Source: Lucinisca nassula (taxonomy: Eukaryota > Mollusca > Bivalvia > Lucinida > Lucinidae). Taken from it: a stretch of 64,000 bases of DNA. The position numbers were made by a program, and so were the translations under genes. A model generated the notes under the pieces. That model saw only the letters and a list, made by a program, of their open reading frames with translations, had not been told where the DNA came from and made no database searches. Shown here in pieces: positions 8,933-19,018 of this stretch (the stretch's first letter is position 1; the number at the start of each line of letters is the position of its first letter). Where the stretch lies: contig OY757010.1 of NCBI GenBank assembly GCA_963580285.1, positions 219,809,234 through 219,873,233 on the forward strand. The letters are read 5' to 3'.

Positions 8933-11900
8933 TTAGTAGTTACGCATTGCAGCGGCTTTCATAAGCACTTCTATGAATAGACAGAGATTTCTCAGGTCAG
9001 AACCATTTTTAGTGTTGAGAAGTTGCTTGAATTTTAGTATATTTGGACGTGAAAAGTAATAGGGTTTTATAAATTTACTCCTTTCCTTGGAAAAGTGAGG
9101 ACAGATGAGCAGATAGTGCATCTCATCACCAACGTCCCGTTTGTTACACAAATGACATTGTCTCTCGCTAGTTTCTACATTTTGCCATCTTAAAACTTCA
9201 CAAGGGAATCTATGATTAGCAGTTCTGAATTTAGCAAGTTGGATATAATATCTTGGCGGAAGTTTTAGTAAATAGTCTTCAAGCTGAATAGATTCCTTGA
9301 ATATTCCGTAATTACGACCTTTAGTAGAGTTATTTAAGCTAGAATTCCATTTCTGTAAGAACTGATCTTTTAATCTTACTGAAACGATTTTTGATATATG
9401 GGAGTTTGGTGTCTGCAGGGCCCAAGTTTCCGACATACCACACTCATCAAGTATTTGTTTGACTTTAAGTACCCATTTACAGTTTAGACTCGGAGTTTCA
9501 GTAAGTTTTTTGTAGAGAATGTAAGACAATTTGGATTGTTTACCGGATAGTAGTCTATTCCAAAAACCGACTATTCTACTCTTAATTACGACTTCTAATG
9601 GGTATCTACCAAATTCCCCAAAAAGCATGTATAACGGAGTACTTTTACGAGAATATGTAAGAGAGCGTAAAAATTGATTCTGAATAACTTCTAACATGTT
9701 GCAGTCTTCGAATCCAAAGATTTCACACCCATGTGTCAGTATAGGGAGAATGGTATTATCAAATAACTTTAGCTGTAAATCAATGGGTAGATCCAGATTC
9801 CCGATTCTTAAATTCAATAAGTACATAGCCTTTTTAGCTTGAGCTGTTACATGTTTCCTGGCGTTCAAAAAACTGCCTGATTTAGAAAAAATGGTTCCGA
9901 GGTATTTATATTTATCTACGATTTCAAGGGTTGAACTTCCGAATTTGAAATTAAAGTGATCAGTTCTTCTTGCTCCAAATATAATAATTTTAGTCTTTGA
10001 TTCATTTACAGTCAATTTCCAGTCCTGACAGTATTTGTAAAACGAGTTCAAGCATGCTTGAAATGATTCAGCATCTTCTGATATTAGAATGGTGTCATCT
10101 GCATACAGCATGACAAAGAGTGTCAAATAGACGGGGAATTCAGTGGAGTCTATGTTAATTGGGACACCATTTATACCGGCATCTATGTGGGCATCACATC
10201 TGAGAAATGTTTCTAGGTCATTGAGATACATTGAGAAAAGAATTGGTGAAATATTATCTCCTTGTCTGAGCCCGCAGTTATTAATAAGAAACCCTGATTC
10301 TTGATTATTTACAGAGATAAATGATTTTGCGTTCAGGTAAATATTATGTAGTACCCTAAGAAAATTTCCATTAATTTCATGACCAAGTAGTTTTCCCCAC
10401 AGTGCAGAACGCCAAACAGAATCAAAAGCCTTTGAAAAGTCTACAAAAGAGCAGAACAACTTTTTCTTTTCAAATTTCATAATTTCAATAAGAGCATATA
10501 GGCTAAAAACGTGATCTGTTGTTGCATATGATTTTCTGAATCCGGCTTGGTTTTCGTTTAACATGTTATTATCCTCTAGGAAATTTGTAAGCCTTTCATT
10601 TAAGACGGCGGTAAATAGTTTATTGAGACAGCTCAATATTGTAATAGGGCGGTAATTGTTGGGATCGGTCACTTCGCCCTTGTTTTTATAGATGGGTCTT
10701 ATTTTACCAATGGCCCAGTCTTCTGGAATAAATCCAGTTTTAAGAATGATATTAAAAAGCGAAACATAGATAGGGGTCATCATATCAGCCGATAATTTGA
10801 TGTACTCATTTAATATGTCGTCGTGCCCCGGTGATTTAGAATTCTTCAGTTTTGAGATACATATCGAAATCTCTTCTGCGGAAAACGGACGGTTTAGAAT
10901 TTCATTAGAGTGTTCGAGATTAAAGTTAACTGGTACGTCATCGTTATTTTGGTCATTGTCAGGGGAGTATACCTCTTTGAAAAAGTCATAAAACATGTCG
11001 ACGGACGGTGTTTCGGTTGTATTTTTAGTTTTTAAAGAGTTGAGAAAATTCCAGTATTTTTTAGGTTCCCTAGCCTGCATTTGGCGCAATACATTTTGTC
11101 GAGAATTCTTATAATTATTAATACACTTATTCAACGTTCGTTTATACGCTTTACTCATTTGTATTAGTGAATGTCGGCTGCGTTCCGTTCGAAGTAGTCT
11201 GTTAGCGCGTTTAGCAAGAAAATACTTTCTGCGGGCCGACTTACATGATGCGCCAAACCAAGGTTTATCCGTTGACCGTTTGACAAAATTAGTTTTTGGC
11301 TTCCGGTTTTCTTTCACTATGTTTGCGCCTTCTCGGAAAAAGTCACAGATCTGTCGAACAATTAAATTAACCGTTTCAGGTGTACACGCACGTTCTGCAT
11401 TGTTGATGAGTGTGTTAATGTCAAGCAGTTTTGACGCGTCTATACTGTTTTTAAAGCATTCATATTCAGTAGGTCTAATTGTTTTAATCGGGCCATCGTG
11501 CTGCTGATAAGAGGGCTGATTCAGTGCAGTATGTACTGTCCGTAAGTCAAGTTTTAGTAAGGCGTGTCCGTCTGAAAACAGGCTATCGACTTCTGTAATT
11601 TTGAAATTTTGTGCAAACTTAATGCCTTGACTAGAGGTTATGACATAATCAATTACCGACAAACCACGGAACGTCATTTCTCCAACATTTTTATCCTCAC
11701 CAAATCTGCCATTCAAGATTGAGAGATTATTATTTTTGCAAAGCTCAATAATTTTAAAACCATGATTGTTCTTTTTAGTATCTTTCGAAGATCTGGAAAT
11801 TTGCAAACCGTACTTTTCCAAAACACCTTTCTGATCCATATGTTCCATTGTAGCCTGATCAAAGTTGAAAAACTCAGACAGAAAGGGGTCAAGGACAGTA

Positions 11901-12484
11901 TAGTCCACCATAGTGGCAGTTTGAGCATTATAATCCCCGAGGAGATACATGTAATCATAATTACTTCGCACTGAAGCTATTTCCTGCTCGAACAGATCGA
12001 ATTCGTCCTCATTAAAGAACCTTGATTGCTGGGGTGGGATATACACTGTCGCAATCATCATATCCTGATCGGTGCCAAGATACTGTTTTGAGATCTTGAG
12101 CCATGCGATATACTCTGATTTAGACTCTACTGCAGATACAAACTTAGCTATACAGTTTCGAACGAAAAAACCCGTACCTCCGGATCTTCGGTAGGATTTT
12201 TGCTTCCTCGGGTGACTGAAAAATGTAAAATCTTGGCAGGAAATAACGTCCGTGTCTAGCAATTTTGTCTCCGAGAGACAGAGGATATCAAAGCTTTGTA
12301 TCAAGTCTATGAAATCAGGATACAGAATTTTTCGTTTCAGCCCACATACGTTGAGGCTACCAATTGATATTATAGGATATTGAATAGTGTTATTAGGGTT
12401 AAACTTATGACTGAATGTAGGTTGGGGCTGGTTTATATTCTTATTGTGATTTTCATAACGATTGTCAATGTTTTTGATGTTCAC
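8933..12484 (-). CDS. LINE ORF2: APE endonuclease plus reverse transcriptase, intact frame
   Basis: 1183 codons without a stop. N-terminal endonuclease: SLNVCGLKRK (43-52), LSETK with the catalytic Glu (70-74), LLGDYNAQ (181-188), VIDYVITS (277-284), SDGHALL (304-310). Reverse transcriptase: SKSPGHDDILNEYIKL (549-564), NYRPITILSCLNKLF (610-624), VDFSKAFDSVW with a catalytic Asp (681-691), GLRQGDNISPILF (738-750), and YADD catalytic pair (794-797). A C-terminal Cys/His cluster, CHLC...H....C, lies near residues 1110-1128. Length and order fit a complete APE-class LINE ORF2; the clade is not determined. The first codon is GTG, and the frame continues upstream across one TAG (see the next entry), so the true start is uncertain. 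It could be active or recently active. Confidence 0.93.
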   Translation of the reverse strand: MNIKNIDNRYENHNKNINQPQPTFSHKFNPNNTIQYPIISIGSLNVCGLKRKILYPDFIDLIQSFDILCLSETKLLDTDVISCQDFTFFSHPRKQKSYRRSGGTGFFVRNCIAKFVSAVESKSEYIAWLKISKQYLGTDQDMMIATVYIPPQQSRFFNEDEFDLFEQEIASVRSNYDYMYLLGDYNAQTATMVDYTVLDPFLSEFFNFDQATMEHMDQKGVLEKYGLQISRSSKDTKKNNHGFKIIELCKNNNLSILNGRFGEDKNVGEMTFRGLSVIDYVITSSQGIKFAQNFKITEVDSLFSDGHALLKLDLRTVHTALNQPSYQQHDGPIKTIRPTEYECFKNSIDASKLLDINTLINNAERACTPETVNLIVRQICDFFREGANIVKENRKPKTNFVKRSTDKPWFGASCKSARRKYFLAKRANRLLRTERSRHSLIQMSKAYKRTLNKCINNYKNSRQNVLRQMQAREPKKYWNFLNSLKTKNTTETPSVDMFYDFFKEVYSPDNDQNNDDVPVNFNLEHSNEILNRPFSAEEISICISKLKNSKSPGHDDILNEYIKLSADMMTPIYVSLFNIILKTGFIPEDWAIGKIRPIYKNKGEVTDPNNYRPITILSCLNKLFTAVLNERLTNFLEDNNMLNENQAGFRKSYATTDHVFSLYALIEIMKFEKKKLFCSFVDFSKAFDSVWRSALWGKLLGHEINGNFLRVLHNIYLNAKSFISVNNQESGFLINNCGLRQGDNISPILFSMYLNDLETFLRCDAHIDAGINGVPINIDSTEFPVYLTLFVMLYADDTILISEDAESFQACLNSFYKYCQDWKLTVNESKTKIIIFGARRTDHFNFKFGSSTLEIVDKYKYLGTIFSKSGSFLNARKHVTAQAKKAMYLLNLRIGNLDLPIDLQLKLFDNTILPILTHGCEIFGFEDCNMLEVIQNQFLRSLTYSRKSTPLYMLFGEFGRYPLEVVIKSRIVGFWNRLLSGKQSKLSYILYKKLTETPSLNCKWVLKVKQILDECGMSETWALQTPNSHISKIVSVRLKDQFLQKWNSSLNNSTKGRNYGIFKESIQLEDYLLKLPPRYYIQLAKFRTANHRFPCEVLRWQNVETSERQCHLCNKRDVGDEMHYLLICPHFSKERSKFIKPYYFSRPNILKFKQLLNTKNGSDLRNLCLFIEVLMKAAAMRNY

Positions 12485-12520
12485 AGAAGAAGTTTTATCT
12501 ACCCCCCCCCCCCTGAGTCC

Positions 12521-12715
12521 CTACTTTGGACGAGAGTCACTGGTATCGGAGTCACCTCCTTGTGGGGATTTATCGCGCACAGGTGGAGCGTCAGGCATTG
12601 GCTCCTTTGGGTTTACCGTTTGTGAAAGTCTTTCTAAGACGGACATCGCAGCATCATATTGGGAAGCGACGCCACTTTGAATACTATCTGTAGCTTCCGT
12701 ACTGTCGTTTTCCAT
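12521..12715 (-). CDS. Short frame upstream of LINE ORF2, same phase, ends in TAG
   Basis: From the ATG at 12715 it encodes 64 residues, acidic and Pro/Ser rich, starting MENDSTEATDS and ending DTSDSRPK before TAG (12521-12523). It has no recognised domain. It is in the same reading phase as ORF2; 12 sense codons including a G12 run (plus 12502-12513) lie between the TAG and the ORF2 GTG. It may be the end of ORF1, or the true N-terminus of ORF2 cut by a nonsense change. The frame stays open further upstream, but that part is SINE-derived. Confidence 0.5.
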   Translation of the reverse strand: MENDSTEATDSIQSGVASQYDAAMSVLERLSQTVNPKEPMPDAPPVRDKSPQGGDSDTSDSRPK

Positions 12716-12861
12716 CTGCATACCATACGCCTGGGTGGAATGGGGCAGTGTCATTGCGTGTCCTGCCCAAGGACACATCTCGCCTCCGGTGGCCGGATTC
12801 GAACCCACAACCACTCGATCATAAGTCGAACGCGCCAACCACTGAGCTATCGAGGCTGACA
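12716..12861 (-). mobile_element. S6 SINE head and core, just 5' of the LINE
   Basis: On the minus strand it begins with a 75-nt tRNA-like sequence: A box TAGCTCAGTGGTTGG, an anticodon-arm-like loop CTTATGA, B box GGGTTCGAATCC. The core TCCTTGGGCAGGACACGC follows, then CCACCCAGGCGTATGG. The acceptor and T stems pair poorly, so it is not a working tRNA. It reads directly into the LINE upstream frame in the same orientation. Confidence 0.75.
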
Positions 12862-13130
12862 TGCAATTTGTTTCTGTGACTCTGCTGGTATGTTGAAGTC
12901 TTTGAGGAAGGCTTTAAGGGTGTCCTCATATCGCTTCTTCTGACCACAATGGCAGCGTTTTCCCACTTGTAGTTCTCCAAAGAGCATTTTCTTTGACAAA
13001 GAGCCATCAGGTATTCTGGTGACATGGCCTGTCCATCTCAAATGTACAGGTTTCAGAACGCATTCCTGCTCCTTTAAGGACTTATGCGTCAGGAATCTTG
13101 TCTTGTACTTAATCTTCAGAAAAAAAGCAG
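12862..13130 (-). pseudogene. C-terminal fragment of a third LINE reverse transcriptase
   Basis: The frame contains LRWTGHVTRIPDGSLSKK, then GKRCHCGQKKRYEDTLK and FLKDFNIPAE. This is the conserved tail seen after the RT thumb in a common group of animal LINEs (the LRWxGHVxRMPD...GKRxxGGQKKRxKDTLK block). It is upstream of the S6 head and in the same orientation. It is a truncated remnant of a different family from the LINE at 8933-12484, which lacks this block. Confidence 0.75.
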
Positions 13131-13164
13131 TGAAGGCAATGAAGAGGAAGCGATACATTTAACT

Positions 13165-13400
13165 GAGCCCCGCCAAGCGAATTTGGGTCTTCGAGCATTC
13201 CGTCATGACAAATTTTAACTGCGCATGCCTAGCCATTCAGAGGGGCCAGGGATATGGCTTTCTGTCTGAAGGTTCCTCTTGATTCACTGCTTGTATGAGA
13301 GAGCAGCCAAGGTTCTGGCGAGACTGCGCGGATGCGCAGGCTCGCCTGAACCTTCGCTGCTCGCATAGGCGATAAGTACCAAAATCGCTTGGCGGGGCCC
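13165..13400 (+). mobile_element. M2 MITE, complete, TSD AACT
   Basis: 236 bp with inverted ends (left GAGCCCCGCCAAGCGAATTT, right complement GGGCCCCGCCAAGCGATTTT) flanked by AACT at 13161-13164 and 13401-13404. The interior holds a strong palindrome around CTGCGCGGATGCGCAG. No coding capacity. Confidence 0.92.
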
Positions 13401-13878
13401 AACTCATATCCCCCATCACTGACACCAAAGGGAAAGAAACACGAACATGAAATAACTAGACCGTAATGAAAACATCACTAGCGGAAAGTCAAAAGGACAG
13501 ATACTTTGCAACAAAAAGGCCAATAAGAATTCCCATGGAAATGGTTCAGTCATTTGGCATGGCACTGGTATACTGTCCAAGTTTCACATGCATATATAGT
13601 AGTTTTGGCAGCACCACAGCTATGTCGCACAGTCGGTTACATAATGCGCTAGCTTAAGCAATCATGGCATTGGCTTTCAAGATCACCAAGGGACACGTCT
13701 CTAGAGAATCTGCTTCTGGGGTAGGTGGACTTGTCTACAACTTGCAATCGTCGACCTTTACGGTATGTTTCCTAAGATGCCTTCCACGTGCTGGCTGATA
13801 TATCATCTGTCGTTTTGATGCTGACGAGCATGGCTATCACATGAATCTGGTACTTGATCCAGACATTTTAGCTATGTT
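13401..13878. other. No gene seen
   Basis: No repeat arms or credible reading frame. The only open frame (63 codons) shows no domain. Confidence 0.4.
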
Positions 13879-14157
13879 CATTACGCAAACCCGCCTATAC
13901 AAATACATTGCCACCTTTATCGCCGGAAAAATGATAATTTTAAGATGACAAAACGTGATATTTTACTTATTTCTGCTCAAAATATAGATTGTGAGCACTC
14001 GTTAGAACCGCCTCATCGAGGCGGTTCTCACGAGAACCCACAATATATATTTTAGAGCAGAAATAAGAATAAGAAGGTATACCCCCGGAAACCCCAGTTC
14101 ACTATATAAAAGTGGGGTTCAAGGGGGTCAAAATTATATAGGCGTTATTTCGTGATG
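13879..14157. mobile_element. M1a MITE
   Basis: Ends CATTACGCAAACCCGCC and TTATTTCGTGATG. The central hairpin GTTAGAACCGCCTC-ATC-GAGGCGGTTCT is nearly perfect and is flanked by the TTTCTGCTC / GAGCAGAAA arms. The right half has the usual AAGTGGGGTTCAAGGGGGTC segment. Confidence 0.9.
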
Positions 14158-14299
14158 GAGGCACCTTTGCAAACTCAAAAGCAAAGAGGAATTCGAGGAG
14201 CACCTCTGTCTGTTCATTGACTTCTTGTGCTGAAAAGCGTCCCATCAAAGCGATAACTAATATGTATAACATTGTCACCATTCTGAAAAAATCTGTGAG

Positions 14300-14840
14300 C
14301 GTTTACGCCCCCGCCTGTATGGGCTTGAAGAAATAGATGGGCTGCATGATGCTTCCACGCAGAGCTGAAACCGACCCGCACACGAGTGCGAGTCGGACCG
14401 TCATTGCTAATAAACCCTATTGGTTTCATGGGGCGGCCCCCGCCCATATGGGCTTGAAGAAATATATGGACTGCATGATGCTTCCACGCAGAGCTAAATC
14501 CGGCACGCACACAAGTACTGGTAAACCGCTTAGGCGATCTAATCCTGTCCAGGAACCGCGATGCGAGGCGGACCGTCCATGCTAATAAACCCCATTGGTT
14601 TCATTGGGCCACGGGGCTTGATATGTCATTTCATCTCAATGTTGGGTAAATGTCCCACAAAATTGGAAGCAACGTCTCCAAAATGACCTGTGCAGCGTTG
14701 ACGGGGACGTTAAACCTCAAATCAAACAAAACAAATCATGGGGCGACAGGGCTTGAGATGTCATTTCATTTCAAAGTCGGGTAAAAGTCCCGAAAATTGG
14801 AAGCAGTGTGAACGGGGACGCTAAACCTCAAATCAAACAA
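14300..14840 (+). mobile_element. S1 retroposon (outer copy), interrupted
   Basis: Begins around GTTTACGCCCCCGCC and ends CAAATCAAACAAA. The 14-bp target duplication aaaaaatctgtgag lies at 14286-14299 and 14841-14854. A younger S1 copy interrupts it. Parts of the body and tail carry small deletions. Confidence 0.88.
14436..14735 (+). mobile_element. S1 retroposon (inner copy), full length
   Basis: Begins exactly at GCCCCCGCCCATATGG and ends with an AACAAA tail. A perfect 10-bp target duplication tcatggggcg lies at 14426-14435 and 14736-14745. The 300-bp length gives the size of an intact S1. Confidence 0.93.
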
Positions 14841-15017
14841 AAAAAATCTGTGAGTGGTTTGCTAGTAATATATCTTGCGTTACTCCATTTATAACAGGAA
14901 ATGGGTAGAGAAATCGTCATCATTTTGGGCCCGTGCAAGCATAACATTGTGGAAATGCCATACCATTGTTAAGAGACAAACTTTATCATAATTTTCCAAT
15001 GACTGTGCCTCCCTGCT

Positions 15018-15110
15018 AGCATTCTACATAAATCTACAGCGGGCCGTTAGCGGCCCGTCAGCTACCCTGACGGGCCGCTAACGGTCCGCTGTAGATTTAT
15101 GTAGAATGCT
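15018..15110. repeat. Near-perfect 93-bp palindrome
   Basis: Two 44-bp arms (left 15018-15061, right 15067-15110) match at 43 of 44 positions around a 5-nt loop CTACC. Arm ends read AGCATTCTACATAAATCTAC; the tip is GCGGCCCGTCAG. It matches no other repeat family in the window and has no obvious target duplication. Confidence 0.95.
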
Positions 15111-16005
15111 TACTGGGCAAATGCTTTGGGTCACGTTGATTTCCATTTAGAAAGGTTTGTATAGAAGAATACCTTTGTTCCCTTTTTGTACGTATAAAAT
15201 TTTCCGACAAAGTGTGGGTGTTGCTAAGGCAGCGCATCGAATAAAAATATTAGTACCTACGAGCCCATAAACTTTTTTCTGGCTGTTGAATTTATGATAT
15301 TAGTTTTATATTTCCCCTCCATTATGTGTGCGTTTTCTTGCCTGCAATAAAGCTGTCAGCAATTTTGACATATAACACTTGTATGAAAGACCCCTGGAAG
15401 CTTTTTAAAAAGAAATCGGATACTTTTCGCGATCTGAAACAATTTACTACTTGCTTTTACAACTCAAAAATGAGTAACAGGTTCGATATTTGGACTGAGT
15501 GCTACATAATGCGTTTCCGCATGTAGGCAAGGCTAAGTGGCTTTTTTAAAGCTACAAATAAGCTGTTGTTTGTGCGAACAGTGACGACCTATACCAGCCA
15601 CAGTGCAGCTGGTGTTTTTTGTATTGTGTGGTGGGAGTAGAATGTGTCCCCGCACTTTATCACAGCGTAGCGCACGACAAAACCTTTGATAAGACATGTG
15701 CGACCGCGCAAGCTAATCATAGTCTTCCTCTTTCGCATGTTCCTTCACAAGCCTCTGAAGATCAATGACTCTGGTCCCGAGTAGGATGACACGAAGGTGG
15801 AGGTGGGTCTTGCCGTTGAAAAGGTATTCTTGTAGGTAATATCGTGTCCGACTAAAGAGCAATTATGATTAAGCACACTGAAAGAAAGGTCATTTTATTG
15901 AAAACCTCAAGAAAAAAAAAAAATAAATAAAAAAAAAATAAACCCGTTTGTTCGCAAGATATGCTAATTTTTCGCTGATACATACCTATTTTCCTCTAAA
16001 TCCCT
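15111..16005. other. No gene seen
   Basis: Ordinary AT-rich sequence with an A-rich stretch near 15910-15945. The segment 15601-15653 shows weak similarity to one end of the hammerhead unit (see findings). Confidence 0.4.
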
Positions 16006-16252
16006 TTGTCCGTGTAACGAAGACCCTCCTAAACCTAATGGTATAGAGAAATTTGGGGTTTACGGGGGTTACATTATCTGCCTTATTTATGCTAAAAACA
16101 TAGATTACGGGTACTTGTTAGAACCTAACGAGCACCCTCAATCTATGTTGAAAGCAGAAATAAGAACGATGTTATCATTTTTTGCACTAATATTTGTCAC
16201 TTCTGACACCATGTTGGACGTCATTATTTCATACGGACATGTTTTTCTAATG
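16006..16252. mobile_element. M1c MITE, degraded
   Basis: Contains GAAGACCCTCCTAAACC, the half-hairpin GGGTACTTGTTAGAACC-TAACGAGCACCC (its tip lost) and the right end ACGGACATGTTTTTCTAATG. Left limit approximate. Confidence 0.75.
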
Positions 16253-16329
16253 TATATGACCTTTAAGGAAGAGATCAGTTCTAGCAGTGAATTATTGTAT
16301 GATTTTATCTACTTCACGACTGACCCCTA

Positions 16330-16598
16330 CATCACGATAACACGTCCGTGAAACGAAGACCCCTCTAAACCCCAATTTATATAGAGTTTACAGGGGAATA
16401 CATTATCTGCCTTATTTTTGCTCAAAAACATTGATTGTTGGTACTCGTTAGAACCGCCTCATTGAGGCGGTTCTAACGAGCACCCACAATCTATGTTGAA
16501 AGCAGAAATAAGAAAGATGTTATCATTTTTACCCGAAATTTGTCGCTTCTGACACCATGTTGGACGCCATTATTTCACACGGACATGTTTTCCTAATG
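16330..16598. mobile_element. M1c MITE, complete
   Basis: Ends CATCACGATAACACGTCCG and CACGGACATGTTTTCCTAATG, with an intact central hairpin. It serves as reference for the c subfamily because both ends are clear. Confidence 0.88.
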
Positions 16599-16786
16599 AA
16601 TTGTAATGTATTACTCAATTATTCACTGATAGAGCTGATCTGTTTCGATTCTAACGCATAGTGTTGTTGTTTCCTTCAAATTGTCCCAACGTTAAAAGAA
16701 ATCTAGCCAAAAATTTTACATGCATTCCTGTACAGTGTAACTTTTTCCTACGTCAAAGAATGTGCGAGAAGAAGGAGACGAAAAAG

Positions 16787-16872
16787 AAGATGATGATGAA
16801 GAAGAATAAGAAGAAGAAGAAGAAGAAGAACAACAACAACAACAACTACAACTACAACAACAACAACACAGA
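16787..16872. repeat. (GAA)n/(CAA)n microsatellite
   Basis: GAA/GAT trinucleotides pass into CAA/CTA trinucleotides. The Lys- and Asn-rich peptide read through it is an artefact. Confidence 0.9.
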
Positions 16873-17540
16873 GTGTTTTATTCATTATGGTCATTATCAT
16901 TTGGAAATGCACAAAACGGATTTCCTTTTATCTGTCATGAATTTTAGACAAGATAAACCCATGTGTCTGATCACGGACAAAGGAGAACAGTTATCTTTTA
17001 ATAACATCTGTATGTGACCATCCACAGAAATTATTGAAATGAAGTTGACCATGGTGATGGTCATACTGGTTAACATTGCTGAAACAAGTAATTATGATTA
17101 TTGTTTACATTTAAAGTGCCTGTCTGTGCTGCCATCTGTCGCAAAAGGCTCATTGTTCATATATTAAAATCAGGCTTGAAATCAAACTGGTCTAGCGAAG
17201 TGGAGAAAGCATTAGGAATAACCATATACATGTTTTCCAAAACTAAAGAACTGTTTTGATTTTATTCATCGGTGTATTTTTGTCAGCATAAAATTAATGA
17301 CAAGTTTCTTGTCTGTAGGTGAGCCTCAGCACCGCCGAATTCAGGCGCGTCAAATTTTTGGATGGATTGTTTGTCAGTCGACCAAAAGTAACCAAGCACA
17401 GAAGCTTTAATTTGTTGATGGCGACATCACTATTACTGCAGTGTACGAAGCCAGGTAACGGTTACATGTGTCAATAGTCCCGTCGCTATTCTTCCTCAGT
17501 ACTGTGTAAGGATTGTTATCTATTAAATCTGGACTCAGTT
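16873..17540. other. No gene seen
   Basis: No open frame with a domain and no repeat family recognised. Confidence 0.4.
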
Positions 17541-17575
17541 CGTGTGTGTGTGTGTGTGTGGGGGGGGGGGGGGGG
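17541..17575. repeat. (GT)n followed by G15
   Basis: About ten GT repeats then a pure G run. Confidence 0.95.
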
Positions 17576-17577
17576 TT

Positions 17578-17717
17578 AATTCCCACCAAATAGCTAAGGG
17601 CATATGGAGACAGAATCTCGGTTTAAAGACTCATCCGAAAGTCTGGAGAAGCCCGAGGTCGATCCTGCGATTCCTGGTTTATCAGGCGAGTAGCATAACC
17701 ACTACACCACAGAGGAT
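17578..17717 (-). mobile_element. S5 tRNA-derived SINE
   Basis: On the minus strand: tRNA-like head TCTGTGGTGTAGTGGTTATG (A box), then GGAATCGCAGGATCGACC (B-box-like), GACTTTCGGATGAGTC and GAGATTCTGTCTCC. Two further copies lie near 24.2 and 56.8 kb. Confidence 0.75.
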
Positions 17718-17744
17718 TCTTCAGTTCGTGTACGTGGACATTGG

Positions 17745-17808
17745 TAAACAGTGTAGACCCGGATCAGACGCCGCAGAACGCGGCGTCTGATCAGGGTCTA
17801 CACTGTTT
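17745..17808. mobile_element. M5-type hairpin core
   Basis: AAACAGTGTAGACCCGGATC pairs with its complement through GACGCCGC-AGAAC-GCGGCGTC. The outer TTAA-flanked ends of M5 are not recognisable here. Confidence 0.7.
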
Positions 17809-17814
17809 CCAGAA

Positions 17815-18820
17815 GGGTAAAAAGTAAGACTTAATCGCCGTTGATGATCATTAGATAATCGAGCCGCCAGTTCTACCAGCGCTTTGATTTATTTGTTTGT
17901 AGACAATACTGTGCCTTGATTCTCAAATTGTTTGCGTTTCTTAGGGTCTAAAATTGACGCCCTGCAATTTTATGAAGTTATTTTTACGCCGGTATTGCTC
18001 TGATGCTTCCTATTAGACTGCCAGCCCAAATGTCCCCTACCCACATTTAAATGGTAATAAACTAATGACATATTTCAATTCAATTAATTTGTCGCAACGT
18101 CCCGCTAATGACAGCTCGGAATCGCGTGCACTTAAGAGATTGCAGGGCAACGGGCGACTGCACTACTGCTGTTGACCAACATTAGTCTGCAAACAATTTG
18201 GAGGGATTATGTTGATAGGCTGGACAAAGAAAACTGACATTATGACCGCTCGTACTTGAATCCCATCTTAATATTAACCCTTGCGTACCAAATGTAATCT
18301 TCCTCCTTATATATAGCAGGAGTCCATCTCAAACGTTAGGGGTGACAGGTTGTGTGGTCGTATTTGGAAAATGGCTGAATGTTTTGCAAACGTGTGGGCT
18401 CTGGTCAGACGCCGCCTTCTGTGGCGTCTGATCAGGCCCCGTAATGTTCACCAGTACTCTTTTTGGTATTTCTCGTACAAAATAGGTTAAATATGAATAC
18501 AATATGAAAACGTGACAAATAAAATCATGGACGAATTAAACGTCTTAAATGATTTATCCAAATCTAATTTCATGTATGCTGCATTATCCGCGAAAACTGC
18601 AGAACGACAATTTTACAGTGAAGATGTATACTAGTCATGAATGTTACTCGGGGTGTTAAGTTGTAGCAGGATATTTAATGGCGATCTTCGAGAAACCTGC
18701 AATGTAGCGAGCTTTGAGCAGCTAAATGCGTCGGCCCATTAAAATATGGTATAAATAAATATGACAAAAGAATGATTTCTTCGTTTTAGATTTCATGGAC
18801 TGCAATTTGTTCACTTAAGG
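17815..18820. other. No gene; one short M5-type palindrome
   Basis: Holds a short palindrome near 18404-18438 (GTCAGACGCC-GCCTTCTGT-GGCGTCTGAT) of the M5 type. Otherwise unremarkable. Confidence 0.45.
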
Positions 18821-19018
18821 ACATATGTTACAACGCATAATGTAATAATGTAGTAATTACTACATTTTGATTTTTTTTACTACATTATGCGTTGGCATAG
18901 TCGACGCGAAATGAAGTAAAAAAACTATTTCATTTCGCGTTGATATGCACCATATCGACGCATAATGAAGTAATGATGGTAGAACATAGCTGTCTTCGAA
19001 AAGACTTAGGAAGCAATA

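Noticed and set aside
12716..12862. The first 49 residues of the 113-codon frame as a genuine LINE ORF1 N-terminus
   Set aside because: This part is the translation of the S6 tRNA-like head and core; a LINE-specific start is more likely at 12715.
14214..14585. Repeated small peptides (AGFSSAWKHHA...) on both strands at 14.3, 35.7 and 32.3 kb
   Set aside because: They are readings through S1 retroposon copies in different frames; S1 is noncoding.
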